Shown here one piece after another: positions 9,021 through 16,605 of a stretch of 44,763 nucleotides of DNA. A model generated the notes under the pieces. It was not told the DNA's origin. It was given only the letters and a program-made list of their open reading frames with translations, and did not search any database. Origin of the DNA: an uncultured Lachnospiraceae bacterium (GTDB taxonomy: Bacteria; Bacillota; Clostridia; Lachnospirales; Lachnospiraceae); contig CANAPP010000024.1 of the NCBI GenBank assembly GCA_947363565.1, positions 1-44,763 on the forward strand. The letters run 5' to 3'. A program made the translations under genes and the position numbers. How positions within the stretch are numbered: position 1 is the first letter of the stretch; each line of letters begins with the position of its first letter.

Positions 9021-9491
9021 TCAATAGATGCCCCCGAAATACACAGCTTTCGGATAATACGCCATCAATTCCGGCCACTGGACGTAAAACTGATCTGCAA
9101 ACCAGTAAAGAAGTTTCCCGGTTTTCGTCGGACTATACACATTCGCATAGGATTCGATAAATACAAGTTTCTTCCCCAGCGCCTTGCCAAAAAGGCACAG
9201 GGGAATGATTGCAAGAACGCCGGTCGTTATGATTACGTCCGGCCGCTCTGTAAGTAATATCTTCAGCGAAAGAAAAGCATTCGCAATCAATCTTAAGATG
9301 CAGGTCTTTTCCAGGCGGTTGACCTGCATCAGATAATAAATCTGGCTTTTTTGCCCGGCGGCCTCATGTTTCGTCCGTTCTGTAACGATAAAACTGTCGT
9401 ACTGCTCCATCAGGGGGCGCAGCACCATAAGTTCTTCTAAATGGCCGCCGGATGACGCTGCAAAGCAGACCTTTAGTTTCTTGTTCTCCAC
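9021..9491 (-). CDS. pssD: PssD/Cps14F-type glycosyltransferase subunit (Alg14-like)
   Basis: The 156-residue protein has the Alg14 pattern: VCFAASSGGHLEEL near the N-terminus, a hydrophobic segment around VIITTGVLAIIPLCLFGKAL and FIESYANVYSPTKTGKLLY. Alg14-like proteins anchor the catalytic Alg13-like subunit to the membrane, and the adjacent gene encodes that partner. The start is GTG 9491 with TTGGAG eight bases upstream. It lies 14 bases after the Wzz-GGDEF gene. Confidence 0.92.
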   Translation of the reverse strand: MENKKLKVCFAASSGGHLEELMVLRPLMEQYDSFIVTERTKHEAAGQKSQIYYLMQVNRLEKTCILRLIANAFLSLKILLTERPDVIITTGVLAIIPLCLFGKALGKKLVFIESYANVYSPTKTGKLLYWFADQFYVQWPELMAYYPKAVYFGGIY

Positions 9492-9505
9492 GGAATCATC
9501 TCCAA

Positions 9506-11353
9506 TTATCTTACCCGCCTCATTGCGGTTGAAAGAAGTTCACGGATAAAGTAACACTGCTCACTGCCTGCGTTAGAAGAACCGCTCTGCAGCTCGATAT
9601 GGTATCCGCGCTCATGAGCCTTTTCCTCCAGAACGGTACCGACCTGCAAGGTGGCAGCGTGTACTTGTTCCTGATTCAGAGACTCTGCAAAGATCAGATA
9701 TTGCCCCGCACCGTTATTACCCACAAACATCTGCTCAGACGGAGCGAATACGGAAGTCAGTATCTCCGCAAAATCCTTGATCATCCGGTCTCCGGCCTCG
9801 CGTCCGATCCTCGCATTTTCCGCCTGTAAATTAGCAATCTTAAAGACAATACATGCAAAGTTCTCCGGAATCGGCCGATGGCTTCTGGCATTGATAAACT
9901 GGTCGCATTTCGCCCGGTTGGGAAGTCCGTCTACTTTATTTGTGAAAGCGTAATACTCGATGAAGTCCTCAACCCTTCCAAAGAGCGCTGCCCCGGCGCA
10001 TCCCAAGGCACCGAAGATTACGATGATCAGGACCGTAAAGATCATGATCGGGAAACGTTCGGTAACTCTTACGCTTGAAAGCACGGCGATATTCTTTCCG
10101 CCCAGGTACTCGTTGTACTCGTCATTCGTCTCATAATAAACAGACTGGAGCGCATTGATCTTCTCCGCCAAACGCTCAATCTTGCCAAGAATATCCTTCT
10201 GCACCTTCTGCGCCGCGCTGGACGGTGCATCGGCAAACACTTCCAGGACATAGTTATTGTAATCCTTGTCAATGATATTCTCTTCATACAGCGTGCGGTC
10301 CTCAATATACTTCATCATCAACTGGTCGTATTCTGCTGTCCGGTCTACCGGCTCCCAGTTATCATCCTCATTCTTCCGATTCCAGTCGTCGTATACGTTA
10401 GGGAGTACATAATTACGCAGAGTACCCTCATCCGCATCTTCGTTATTCCCTTTGTTGATGTCAGCGGTAGCACTGAATTCATCCATGGCATTTTCATAGG
10501 AAGAGATGATCCCCCGGATCTTGTCAACTTCAAAAGATACCGCGTTGTTGGATATGCCTAGTTCACTGTTTCGGTTTTTATATTTATCCAGGAGCAGATC
10601 CCTGTTCTTCGTAATCTTTCCCTCCAATATCTCGGAAAGAAGCTGCCTGACTTCCACATCCCGGATAAACTCGAATTCATTTTTTAAATCCTGAAAACTA
10701 CGGCCGGTCCTGCTGGATCGGAAATCAGCGTTCCATTCCGCTTTCTTTTCTAGATGTTCAGTTATCTCATCCAAAGTATCATCCATAACTTCAGCCATCT
10801 CCAGGTAATCATAGCCTTTTGTGGAAATATCGCTGACCGGGTTAGCCGCCTGTGAAGTATTCACATGGACCTTCCCATAATAAAGCACATATTCCTGCAG
10901 GATCTGGTTCAGGATCTTCCTCGGATACTCTTTGCCGTTCCCGACACCGCAGTTAAAAGATACCGTAAAACGGGTCGGTATAAATTCATAATCTTTTTCT
11001 CCGTTCTCAAGCTTAGACTGCTGTATCTGCAGGTCTTCATCAGTGATGATCGGCTCCGCCGAGATATTCATACGGATATCGTCTATGGTGGACTCCGTAT
11101 ATTCAATTCCCAGTTTCTGCATTGCCTGGGAGATCAGGTTAGTCCCGTAGATTTCGGACGGGTCCAGAGGGGTGTTGTCCGGAGACTCCCCTTCGGCTGC
11201 ATTGGCGCCGGTATATTCGATGACCGTGACCGCCGTATACTGCTGAATGTAAAACTGGGCAATCAGATAAAAAGCAATCCCCGCCAGAATGGATACTGCG
11301 ACAATTACTCTGCGGTATTTTTTTAAATAACGAAATACATCAAGTTCTTTCAT
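9506..11353 (-). CDS. Wzz-like chain-length protein fused to a degenerate GGDEF domain
   Basis: The 615-residue protein has an N-terminal Wzz-like part: a membrane segment at about 14-35, a long outside region with coiled-coil character and a second membrane segment at about 432-457. After it, residues 470-600 look like a GGDEF domain: VDGLPNRAKCDQFI matches the D-x-LTGLPNR start, followed by FACIVFKIANLQAENARIG and GDRMIKDFAEIL. The signature loop reads GAGQYLIF (about 548-555) instead of GGDEF, so cyclic-di-GMP synthesis is not expected. Polysaccharide co-polymerases set chain length together with Wzy. A dead GGDEF domain facing the cytoplasm could bind a nucleotide or a partner and gate synthesis; that is inference, with PelD as a precedent for a degenerate GGDEF receptor in polysaccharide export. 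The start overlaps the preceding gene by 14 bases. No BY-kinase was seen in the operon. Confidence 0.85.
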   Translation of the reverse strand: MKELDVFRYLKKYRRVIVAVSILAGIAFYLIAQFYIQQYTAVTVIEYTGANAAEGESPDNTPLDPSEIYGTNLISQAMQKLGIEYTESTIDDIRMNISAEPIITDEDLQIQQSKLENGEKDYEFIPTRFTVSFNCGVGNGKEYPRKILNQILQEYVLYYGKVHVNTSQAANPVSDISTKGYDYLEMAEVMDDTLDEITEHLEKKAEWNADFRSSRTGRSFQDLKNEFEFIRDVEVRQLLSEILEGKITKNRDLLLDKYKNRNSELGISNNAVSFEVDKIRGIISSYENAMDEFSATADINKGNNEDADEGTLRNYVLPNVYDDWNRKNEDDNWEPVDRTAEYDQLMMKYIEDRTLYEENIIDKDYNNYVLEVFADAPSSAAQKVQKDILGKIERLAEKINALQSVYYETNDEYNEYLGGKNIAVLSSVRVTERFPIMIFTVLIIVIFGALGCAGAALFGRVEDFIEYYAFTNKVDGLPNRAKCDQFINARSHRPIPENFACIVFKIANLQAENARIGREAGDRMIKDFAEILTSVFAPSEQMFVGNNGAGQYLIFAESLNQEQVHAATLQVGTVLEEKAHERGYHIELQSGSSNAGSEQCYFIRELLSTAMRRVR

Positions 11354-12800
11354 GACGTGCGCCTTCCTCTGTTTTTTGATTTTTTATATTTTTTCCTTTT
11401 GAAATAGCTGCCTTAAATCCATCTGTACGGTTCTTGCCCCGTTCTCTGTAGAATGGATCCAACAGTGCCAGTCCGCCAAGCGCAGCAGCAAAAAGGATTG
11501 TGCGCAGCAGACAACTGACGGCGATGCCTGTAGCTGAGGGTGAAGAAAAGCTCACCTGCATGTAGCCGTCACGCTTTTCTTCAATATATGTATCACACAG
11601 CTTTCTGGACTGGCCGGCCAGGTTAAGAAGCTCTGTCTTTAAAGCTTCAATCTGCTGATCAGCCTGTTCATGGATCTGGGCAGTCGGATTGTTTTTCCCA
11701 ATCTGGGCGGAAGCATAAGTGTTGCGCTCCATTTTCTCCACTGTCTTTGTAGCGGATTCCAGAAATTTTGCCGCCTCATCCGCAAAATAATCTACACCGA
11801 CCTTCGTCCTGGACATGTAGAATTCCTGCTCTTCATCATAGGTGGGGATAAGTACAAAACGGGTCATATACGCATTGTAGCTGTCGATCGCCTCTATCCG
11901 CACATCATGGGCTGCCATATCCTTTTTGCGGGATGTCTCCAGAATATGGTTGGTATACTGCATCCTGGACTGATAGGTATTCCTGTTCGAAGAAAGGCCG
12001 TTCTCCAGGACAAACGCCCCGTAACGCTCCAGCTCCACATCAATGAAATTCTGGATCTTTTCATACAGGGAGGAGAAGGTCTCCTCACTTCCCTCTGCCC
12101 GGTAGCTGCTGCTTTCATTGCTGTTCCCAGGAAGATAGTCTTTAAGCTTTGTCGCCTGCATCTCCAGGTAATCCTTGACATCCAGATATTCCATTCCTTC
12201 CAGGTTGTCAAAGGACAAGTCGAGTACGCTGTCATTCTCCGCGTAATTGCGTGTAAAATTTTCACGATACACATCAACCAGGAGATTAAGGACAGTCTGG
12301 GGGTCTGTCTGGTACAAAGACACGCGCGGTGAGCAGTGGATCCAGTATTCCGTGGAAATCTTCATGTCGGACTCTTTGGAGACATCCAGCTTTTGTGAAT
12401 CCAGAGGGGTGGATAGAGTCAGCAGTTCGGATAATTTTTCTGCACTGATGTTTAATGCCCCGCGTTCGATAACCATTTTGAGGATCTCATCGGAAAGGAT
12501 ATCGGATTCGTTGAATCTGGTGCCGTTAGGATTCTGTCCCTTCGCTGCCTCCTCATAGTTGAAGGCGATCAGCATGTTCGGAGACCAGAGTTCTGTCAGC
12601 AGCCGTCCGGCAAAACAGGTCAGGAAGAACACCAGTCCTGCCAGGGCGATCTTCCTCCTGCTGGGAAGCTTTCCGAGTCCGTTTTTCAGTTCAGAAAACT
12701 GTAGCTTTGATTTCACTTTGAAAATACGCCAGATCAGGACGATGTACAGACAGATTGTACACAGTACTAAAATCGGCTCAATTACACTTAATAAAATCAT
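11340..12800 (-). CDS. Wzz-like chain-length (polysaccharide co-polymerase) paralogue
   Basis: The 486-residue protein has hydrophobic segments near 5-25, 50-68 and 425-447. A long outside region between them is rich in Glu, Lys and Gln (about 75-420) and should be largely helical. The stretch FNYEEAAKGQNPNGTRFNES and the following residues parallel IEYTGANAAEGESPDNTPLD in the next gene. The two are therefore related chain-length proteins, this one without a GGDEF part. Its C-terminal tail is short and basic. They may form a mixed oligomer around Wzy (inference). GGAG lies ten bases before the start, and the gene is 15 bases after the metallophosphoesterase gene. Confidence 0.75.
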   Translation of the reverse strand: MILLSVIEPILVLCTICLYIVLIWRIFKVKSKLQFSELKNGLGKLPSRRKIALAGLVFFLTCFAGRLLTELWSPNMLIAFNYEEAAKGQNPNGTRFNESDILSDEILKMVIERGALNISAEKLSELLTLSTPLDSQKLDVSKESDMKISTEYWIHCSPRVSLYQTDPQTVLNLLVDVYRENFTRNYAENDSVLDLSFDNLEGMEYLDVKDYLEMQATKLKDYLPGNSNESSSYRAEGSEETFSSLYEKIQNFIDVELERYGAFVLENGLSSNRNTYQSRMQYTNHILETSRKKDMAAHDVRIEAIDSYNAYMTRFVLIPTYDEEQEFYMSRTKVGVDYFADEAAKFLESATKTVEKMERNTYASAQIGKNNPTAQIHEQADQQIEALKTELLNLAGQSRKLCDTYIEEKRDGYMQVSFSSPSATGIAVSCLLRTILFAAALGGLALLDPFYRERGKNRTDGFKAAISKGKNIKNQKTEEGARHERT

Positions 12801-12815
12801 AATTTCTTTACTCCT

Positions 12816-13652
12816 TTATTTTTCTTTTCGGGTATTGATATCAATAACAGCCAGCTCCGGCCGGTTGTTGATCCTGGGGAGTCCGCCGTGTCCGCCCATT
12901 CCCCTGGAAACGAAAACCGTGCTGGATGGCAGGGTATACATCCCGCCGCTGTATTTCGGGAAAAATCCTGTGTCTCCGTGATATAAGCCGCCGATTCCAG
13001 GGATGCGGACTACACCGCCATGATAGTGCCCGCATATACCAAGGTCTATTTCTGAGTCTGCCAGAGCCTCGTAGTAAAGGCTCGGATAGTGGGAGATCAG
13101 CAGCTTGAACTCATCGCTTTTTTCATATTCCCGGACAAATTCTTCGCCGTATTCCAGATAGCCCTCTGGAGCCGTGGTCAGTCCTCCGACCAGGAAAGGA
13201 GTTCTGTGGATCACCACGGATTCAGCCCGGTTGACCAGGACATGGACGCCTTTCTCGTTAAGCTTTTCCTCGAGGGGGATATCCTTTTCGTAAAGCAGGT
13301 GGCTTTCATGATTGCCGGGGCTGTAGTAAACAGGGGCGATCTTTACCAGTTTCTCGCACAGGCTAAGGATGATATCAAGATTGTCGTCATCCCCGTTGAC
13401 CATGTCTCCCGCGATGGCGATCAGGTCGGGATTCAGGGCCTTGATCTGTTCGGCCAGGTCTTTATTGCCCGGGCCGAACTCCCGATTGTGAAGATCTGCC
13501 AGGACCACGAGACGGGTATTCTGAGTGCCGTGTATTTTGGGAGAGTACAGATGGAAAAACGTAGTCTCCAGCTCGTTGGAGAACAGGTATCTTCCGAAGA
13601 AAACCAATACAGCGATGACAAATACCCCTAAGAATATCTTTCGCTTATGCAT
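12816..13652 (-). CDS. Membrane-anchored metallophosphoesterase, first gene of the polysaccharide operon
   Basis: The 278-residue protein has an N-terminal membrane anchor (residues 5-22) and all calcineurin-like metal motifs: ADLHN (Asp53, His55), GDMVNGDDD, GNHE, SHYP and GHYHGG. It resembles YkuE/YaeI-type enzymes, some of which act on phospholipids or lipid-linked phosphates outside the cytoplasm. A job in recycling or trimming lipid-linked polysaccharide intermediates is plausible but inferred. ATG 13652 is chosen because AAGGAGG (complement of 13659-13665) lies six bases before it; ATG 13658 touches that site, and the longer frame to 13799 would run into the left inverted repeat. Confidence 0.9.
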   Translation of the reverse strand: MHKRKIFLGVFVIAVLVFFGRYLFSNELETTFFHLYSPKIHGTQNTRLVVLADLHNREFGPGNKDLAEQIKALNPDLIAIAGDMVNGDDDNLDIILSLCEKLVKIAPVYYSPGNHESHLLYEKDIPLEEKLNEKGVHVLVNRAESVVIHRTPFLVGGLTTAPEGYLEYGEEFVREYEKSDEFKLLISHYPSLYYEALADSEIDLGICGHYHGGVVRIPGIGGLYHGDTGFFPKYSGGMYTLPSSTVFVSRGMGGHGGLPRINNRPELAVIDINTRKEK

Positions 13653-13756
13653 ATTCATCCTCCTTAAAGCAGCCGCAGCCATTATTGATAAAACACATAA
13701 TGTATGCGGTCCTGCATAAAGTATTCTTGTGGCTTTAACTATACCGTTTTCAGGAA

Positions 13757-13778
13757 CCACGGAATAAACATTCCGAGG
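13757..13778 (-). repeat. Left inverted-repeat site of the putative invertible segment
   Basis: Arms CCACGGAAT and ATTCCGAGG (one mismatch) flank a core AAAC. Read on the minus strand the core is GTTT, matching the right site: 22 of 26 bases agree across the extended repeats, with a perfect 12-base centre GAATGTTTATTC. A second shared 9-mer, GAGGATACC, lies beside both sites (minus strand 13785-13793; plus strand 14031-14039). Confidence 0.65.
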
Positions 13779-13838
13779 TATTGGGGTATCCTCTGCCATA
13801 GCTGGTAAAAAATAGCGTTTTTTGGTTTACATAGCAGG

Positions 13839-13864
13839 AAAAAACCCGGCGATACAGAGCCGGG
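13839..13864 (-). terminator. Leftward intrinsic terminator inside the invertible segment
   Basis: Read leftward, the stem CCCGGC/GCCGGG with an 8-base loop is followed directly by six U residues (the A-run 13839-13844 on the plus strand). It lies behind the promoter and points the other way, so it would block stray transcription into whichever operon is switched off. Confidence 0.75.
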
Positions 13865-13978
13865 GGATTGGGCGCGCACAGAGCAGACCAGCGGTTTTCG
13901 GGAGTTTTTTGGCTTAATTGACGCATTGTAAATACATGGAATTTTTCTTAAATGTACGTTTAAAAATATGCTTTAATG

Positions 13979-14006
13979 TTGATTTTTTATTGCATAATGC
14001 TATAAT
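13979..14006 (+). promoter_or_regulatory. Sigma-A type promoter facing nagZ, inside the invertible segment
   Basis: TTGATT (13979-13984), a 16-base spacer and a perfect TATAAT (14001-14006), in an AT-rich stretch. Transcription would start near 14013, about 150 bases before nagZ, and would run through the right inverted repeat. Confidence 0.75.
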
Positions 14007-14037
14007 TAGTGTATACAGATATATGCTTTTGAGGATA

Positions 14038-14059
14038 CCACAGAATGTTTATTCTGTGG
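14038..14059 (+). repeat. Right inverted-repeat site of the putative invertible segment
   Basis: A perfect palindrome: arms CCACAGAAT and ATTCTGTGG with core GTTT, extended by TA/TA to 11-base arms (14036-14061). Palindromic arms around a short asymmetric core are the classic layout of tyrosine recombinase crossover sites. Confidence 0.65.
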
Positions 14060-14165
14060 TAAATGAGTATTAGCTGTATATTTGTAATGCATAGAATTGC
14101 GCAGCAGGAGATCAGTTTGCCGGCGGGCAGTCCTGTCCGGAGGCAGACATAAGGAGGCAGCGGTA

Positions 14166-15431
14166 ATGAAAAGCAGGCTGGCGATGGTCCTGGTGTCGGT
14201 ATTGGCAGTCAGTATGCTTATGGCCTGTACGAAAAAGACAGGTGAGTATACCGATACTTATAAGGAAGAGACCGATCAGGCGGATACTGATGAGGAAGAG
14301 ACCGATCAGGCAGACACAGAAGAGAAGTCCCCTAACCCGGAAGAAAGAAAAGAGGATATCCTCTCTGAGACTGTCGGCCGGCAGATAGACCGGATGACCG
14401 CAGAGGAAAAAGTGGCACAGCTTTTCATCATCCAGCCGGAGGCATTGATGAAAGATGCCGGTACGGTCACGGCAGCCGGGGAGACGACCAGGGATGCGCT
14501 GAATGAGACGCCGGTAGGAGGATTTATCTATCTGGACGGTAATCTTGAGTCGCGCGGCCAGGTGAAGGAGATGCTAAAGAACGTGCAGGCGTTCAGTATA
14601 GAGCGGACAGGGTTTCCGATGTTTCTCTGTGTGGATGAAGAGGGAGGAGCCGTGGCACGCATCGCGGGATCGGGAAGGTTCGATGTGCCGCAGATGGAGG
14701 ATATGTCTGTGGTCGGCTCGCGGGAAGATACCGGTGAGGCTTATGAGATCGGCAAAACGATCGGGGATTTTCTGAGTGATATGGGGTTTAACGTCGACTT
14801 CGCGCCGGTGGCCGATGTGCTGACGAACCCGGAGAACCAGGTGGTAAAGAGAAGAGCTTTTAGCACTGACCCCAAGACGGCTGCGGCGATGGCTGCGGCA
14901 GTCGCAAAAGGACTGGAGGATAAAGGGGTATGCGCGGTCTATAAGCATTTCCCCGGACACGGGGGCACGGCGGCGGACACCCATGAAGGCTATGCATATG
15001 TTGATAAAAGTTTAGAAGAATTGAAAAGTCAGGATTTATTGCCGTTTCAGGAGGCGATAAGCAGCGGGGCAAAGGTGATCATGGCCGGGCACATCTCATT
15101 GCCTAAGGTCACAGGGGACGATACGCCGTCCTCCATGTCCCCGGAGATTATCACCGGCCTTTTGAGGACGCAGATGGATTATGATGGTATAGTCGTCACT
15201 GACGCATTGAATATGGGAGCAGTGACTGAGCAGTACACCTCCGGGCAGGCAGCGGTGCGGACGATTCTGGCAGGCAGCGATCTGGTGCTGATGCCGGAGG
15301 ACTTTGAAGAAGCATATCAGGGGGTACTGGACGCGGTAAACGATGGGACGATTTCAAAAGAAAGGCTGGATGAATCCTTAAGGCGTATCCTGAGGATAAA
15401 GATTTCTATGATGGATAGGGAAATGAATTAA
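14166..15431 (+). CDS. nagZ: Beta-N-acetylhexosaminidase lipoprotein (GH3, NagZ-like)
   Basis: The 421-residue protein has a lipoprotein signal ending LMAC (Cys21), so it should be tethered to the outer face of the membrane. An acidic linker follows with the repeat EETDQADT. The GH3 domain shows FLCVDEEGG, the NagZ loop KHFPGHG (260-266) with DTH close behind, where the His/Asp dyad of Gram-positive NagZ lies, and the nucleophile Asp346 in TDALNMGAV. Family members release terminal GlcNAc from muropeptides or related glycans. ATG 14166 has AAGGAGG eight bases upstream; the upstream frame from 14097 lacks this. As assembled, it is first behind the promoter in the putative invertible segment, opposite the polysaccharide operon. 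A role in trimming that polymer is speculation. Confidence 0.93.
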   Translation: MKSRLAMVLVSVLAVSMLMACTKKTGEYTDTYKEETDQADTDEEETDQADTEEKSPNPEERKEDILSETVGRQIDRMTAEEKVAQLFIIQPEALMKDAGTVTAAGETTRDALNETPVGGFIYLDGNLESRGQVKEMLKNVQAFSIERTGFPMFLCVDEEGGAVARIAGSGRFDVPQMEDMSVVGSREDTGEAYEIGKTIGDFLSDMGFNVDFAPVADVLTNPENQVVKRRAFSTDPKTAAAMAAAVAKGLEDKGVCAVYKHFPGHGGTAADTHEGYAYVDKSLEELKSQDLLPFQEAISSGAKVIMAGHISLPKVTGDDTPSSMSPEIITGLLRTQMDYDGIVVTDALNMGAVTEQYTSGQAAVRTILAGSDLVLMPEDFEEAYQGVLDAVNDGTISKERLDESLRRILRIKISMMDREMN

Positions 15432-15447
15432 AAAAGAGGCCTTAATT

Positions 15448-16452
15448 ATGACAGAAAAAGAATTTCGTAAGCTGAAGGCACTGGATCTTATACAGATTTT
15501 GCTGAAACAAAGCGGCGAAGTCGCGGAGCAGCAGAGTGATCTGGACAGGAAAAATGCGCAGCTCGAATTGCTTTTGGGTGAAAATGATATTATAAAGGCG
15601 AAGCTTAATGACAGAGATGCCATGACGGAAGAGATCAAGAAGAAGCTTGACGAGAGCGATGAACGTATCCGCAAGCTGGAGATAGAAGTGAAGAATCTTT
15701 ACTCTGACAGGCAGATTACGCTGAAAGAGACAGGTTCCCTCGTACAGGCGGCATTGGAGCTGAACCAGATCTTTGAATTGGCACAAAGGGAAGCTGAACA
15801 GTATATATATAGTGTAGAGCGAAGGATCGGTGCGAGGCATTTTGAAGCGCTTGGTGTAATGGAGGAATTTGAAGAGCTGAGAAAGCTGGAGAAAGTGATC
15901 ACAAGGCCGCAGGCTGCACAGACAGCGATCGTGGAAGAACCGGTCATAGAGCCGGTGAATGTGAGGAAAGCAGAGAAGGCGGCGGCCATAGAGCCGTATA
16001 ATGACCTAACAGTTATGGAAGGAATGGTCAAAGCGTCGGCTATAGACCCGTATGTAGAGCGGTATGAAGACACGGTAATCATGGAAGACCCGGCGATAGA
16101 TCCGGTAGCAGATCTGTATACAGACCCGGCAATCATGGAAGACCCGGCGATAGATCCGGTAGCCGGAGCGTCTCCGTCAGAATCCCTGCCGGAAGAACAG
16201 GAAGACAGATCAGCAGACGACGACGGGCTTTTGAAACCGGATGAGTTTAAGAAGCTGTTAGAGCAGGAAGAACCGCCGGGCGACAGCTTCGCATTCGACA
16301 GTCCCAAACTGCCGTGGATGCTGGAGCCAGAGCCAAAGGCGCAGACACAGCCGCCAGAACTGCCGCAGCAGGCTCTTAAGGAGCCGCCGGAAAAGAAGCC
16401 GGAAGCACCGCGGAAAAAGGGCTTGTTCAGTTTCTTCAGGAGAAAGAAATAG
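15448..16452 (+). CDS. Coiled-coil protein of unknown function with Pro/Glu-rich repeat tail
   Basis: I do not recognise a named family. The 334-residue soluble protein has residues 1-100 rich in Glu, Lys, Gln and Leu with coiled-coil heptads. The segment GSLVQAALELNQIFELAQREAEQYIYSVER recalls DivIVA-like helices, split here only as a resemblance. Residues 165-240 are an acidic, Pro-rich linker with repeats of EDPAIDPVA. The C-terminus KKGLFSFFRRKK is a basic aromatic tail that could bind membrane. It lies 16 bases after nagZ, probably co-transcribed. Its start TEKEFRKLKALDLIQILLKQ parallels TVKELQKLGREDLLILLVEQ of the gene at 16606, so the two are paralogues; a scaffold role at the envelope is only a guess. 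Confidence 0.8.
   Translation: MTEKEFRKLKALDLIQILLKQSGEVAEQQSDLDRKNAQLELLLGENDIIKAKLNDRDAMTEEIKKKLDESDERIRKLEIEVKNLYSDRQITLKETGSLVQAALELNQIFELAQREAEQYIYSVERRIGARHFEALGVMEEFEELRKLEKVITRPQAAQTAIVEEPVIEPVNVRKAEKAAAIEPYNDLTVMEGMVKASAIDPYVERYEDTVIMEDPAIDPVADLYTDPAIMEDPAIDPVAGASPSESLPEEQEDRSADDDGLLKPDEFKKLLEQEEPPGDSFAFDSPKLPWMLEPEPKAQTQPPELPQQALKEPPEKKPEAPRKKGLFSFFRRKK
16078..16163 (+). repeat. In-frame direct repeat with 54-base period
   Basis: A 32-base unit beginning ATCATGGAAGACCCGGCGAT occurs at 16078-16109 and again, identical, at 16132-16163. The 54-base period keeps the frame (18 residues), so slippage would change the linker length without breaking the gene. Confidence 0.85.
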
Positions 16453-16480
16453 ACAGAGAAAAATAGTTTAAAAACGACCT

Positions 16481-16529
16481 GTTTTTTGGGAATTTTTGAC
16501 GCATCTTTTGACTGCCGGTTTGTTATAAT
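16481..16529 (+). promoter_or_regulatory. Probable promoter of the surface-fibre operon with a shared upstream motif
   Basis: An extended -10 box TGTTATAAT (16521-16529) lies 77 bases before the gene at 16606; no good -35 is seen at 17 bases. Just upstream, GTTTTTTGG (16481-16489), six bases, then TTGACGCAT (16496-16504) repeats a pattern found at 13904-13926. A weak AAAAAC/GTTTTT hairpin (16470-16486) could end the nagZ transcript. Confidence 0.45.
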
Positions 16530-16605
16530 TTTTGCAAGCTAAGGTATCTGCAGCAAAAACCAGCCGGGACAGCTCTTAAGACAGGATTTGGAAGAGAGGC
16601 TTGGC

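Larger units (their letters stand above)
13757..14059. other. Putative invertible promoter segment between divergent operons
   Basis: This 303-bp segment lies in the 507-bp gap between the metallophosphoesterase gene (minus) and nagZ (plus). It is bounded by two similar 22-bp sites in inverted orientation and holds one promoter facing right and one terminator facing left. The outer ends are nearly the same distance from both flanking genes, about 104 bases on the left and 106 on the right, so a flip would serve either side with a leader of about 150 bases. In the orientation given, the promoter faces nagZ, and no convincing promoter faces the polysaccharide operon. Inversion itself is inferred; the two palindromes could alternatively be operators for one repressor. 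Confidence 0.6.

Noticed and set aside
13653-13799. N-terminal extension of the metallophosphoesterase frame
   Set aside because: It runs through the left inverted repeat, has no ribosome binding site, and a strong AAGGAGG serves ATG 13652.
13904-13926. Sigma-54 promoter (GG-N10-GC)
   Set aside because: The -12 part reads ACGCA and not TTGCA, no sigma-54 activator is in the window, and a sigma-A promoter lies just downstream.
14097-14165. Longer start of the nagZ frame
   Set aside because: The lipoprotein signal and AAGGAGG both fit ATG 14166; the extra 23 residues are Arg-rich and unlike a signal.
16501-16530. Classical -35/-10 promoter using TTGACT and TATAAT
   Set aside because: The spacer is only about ten bases; the extended -10 reading is better.
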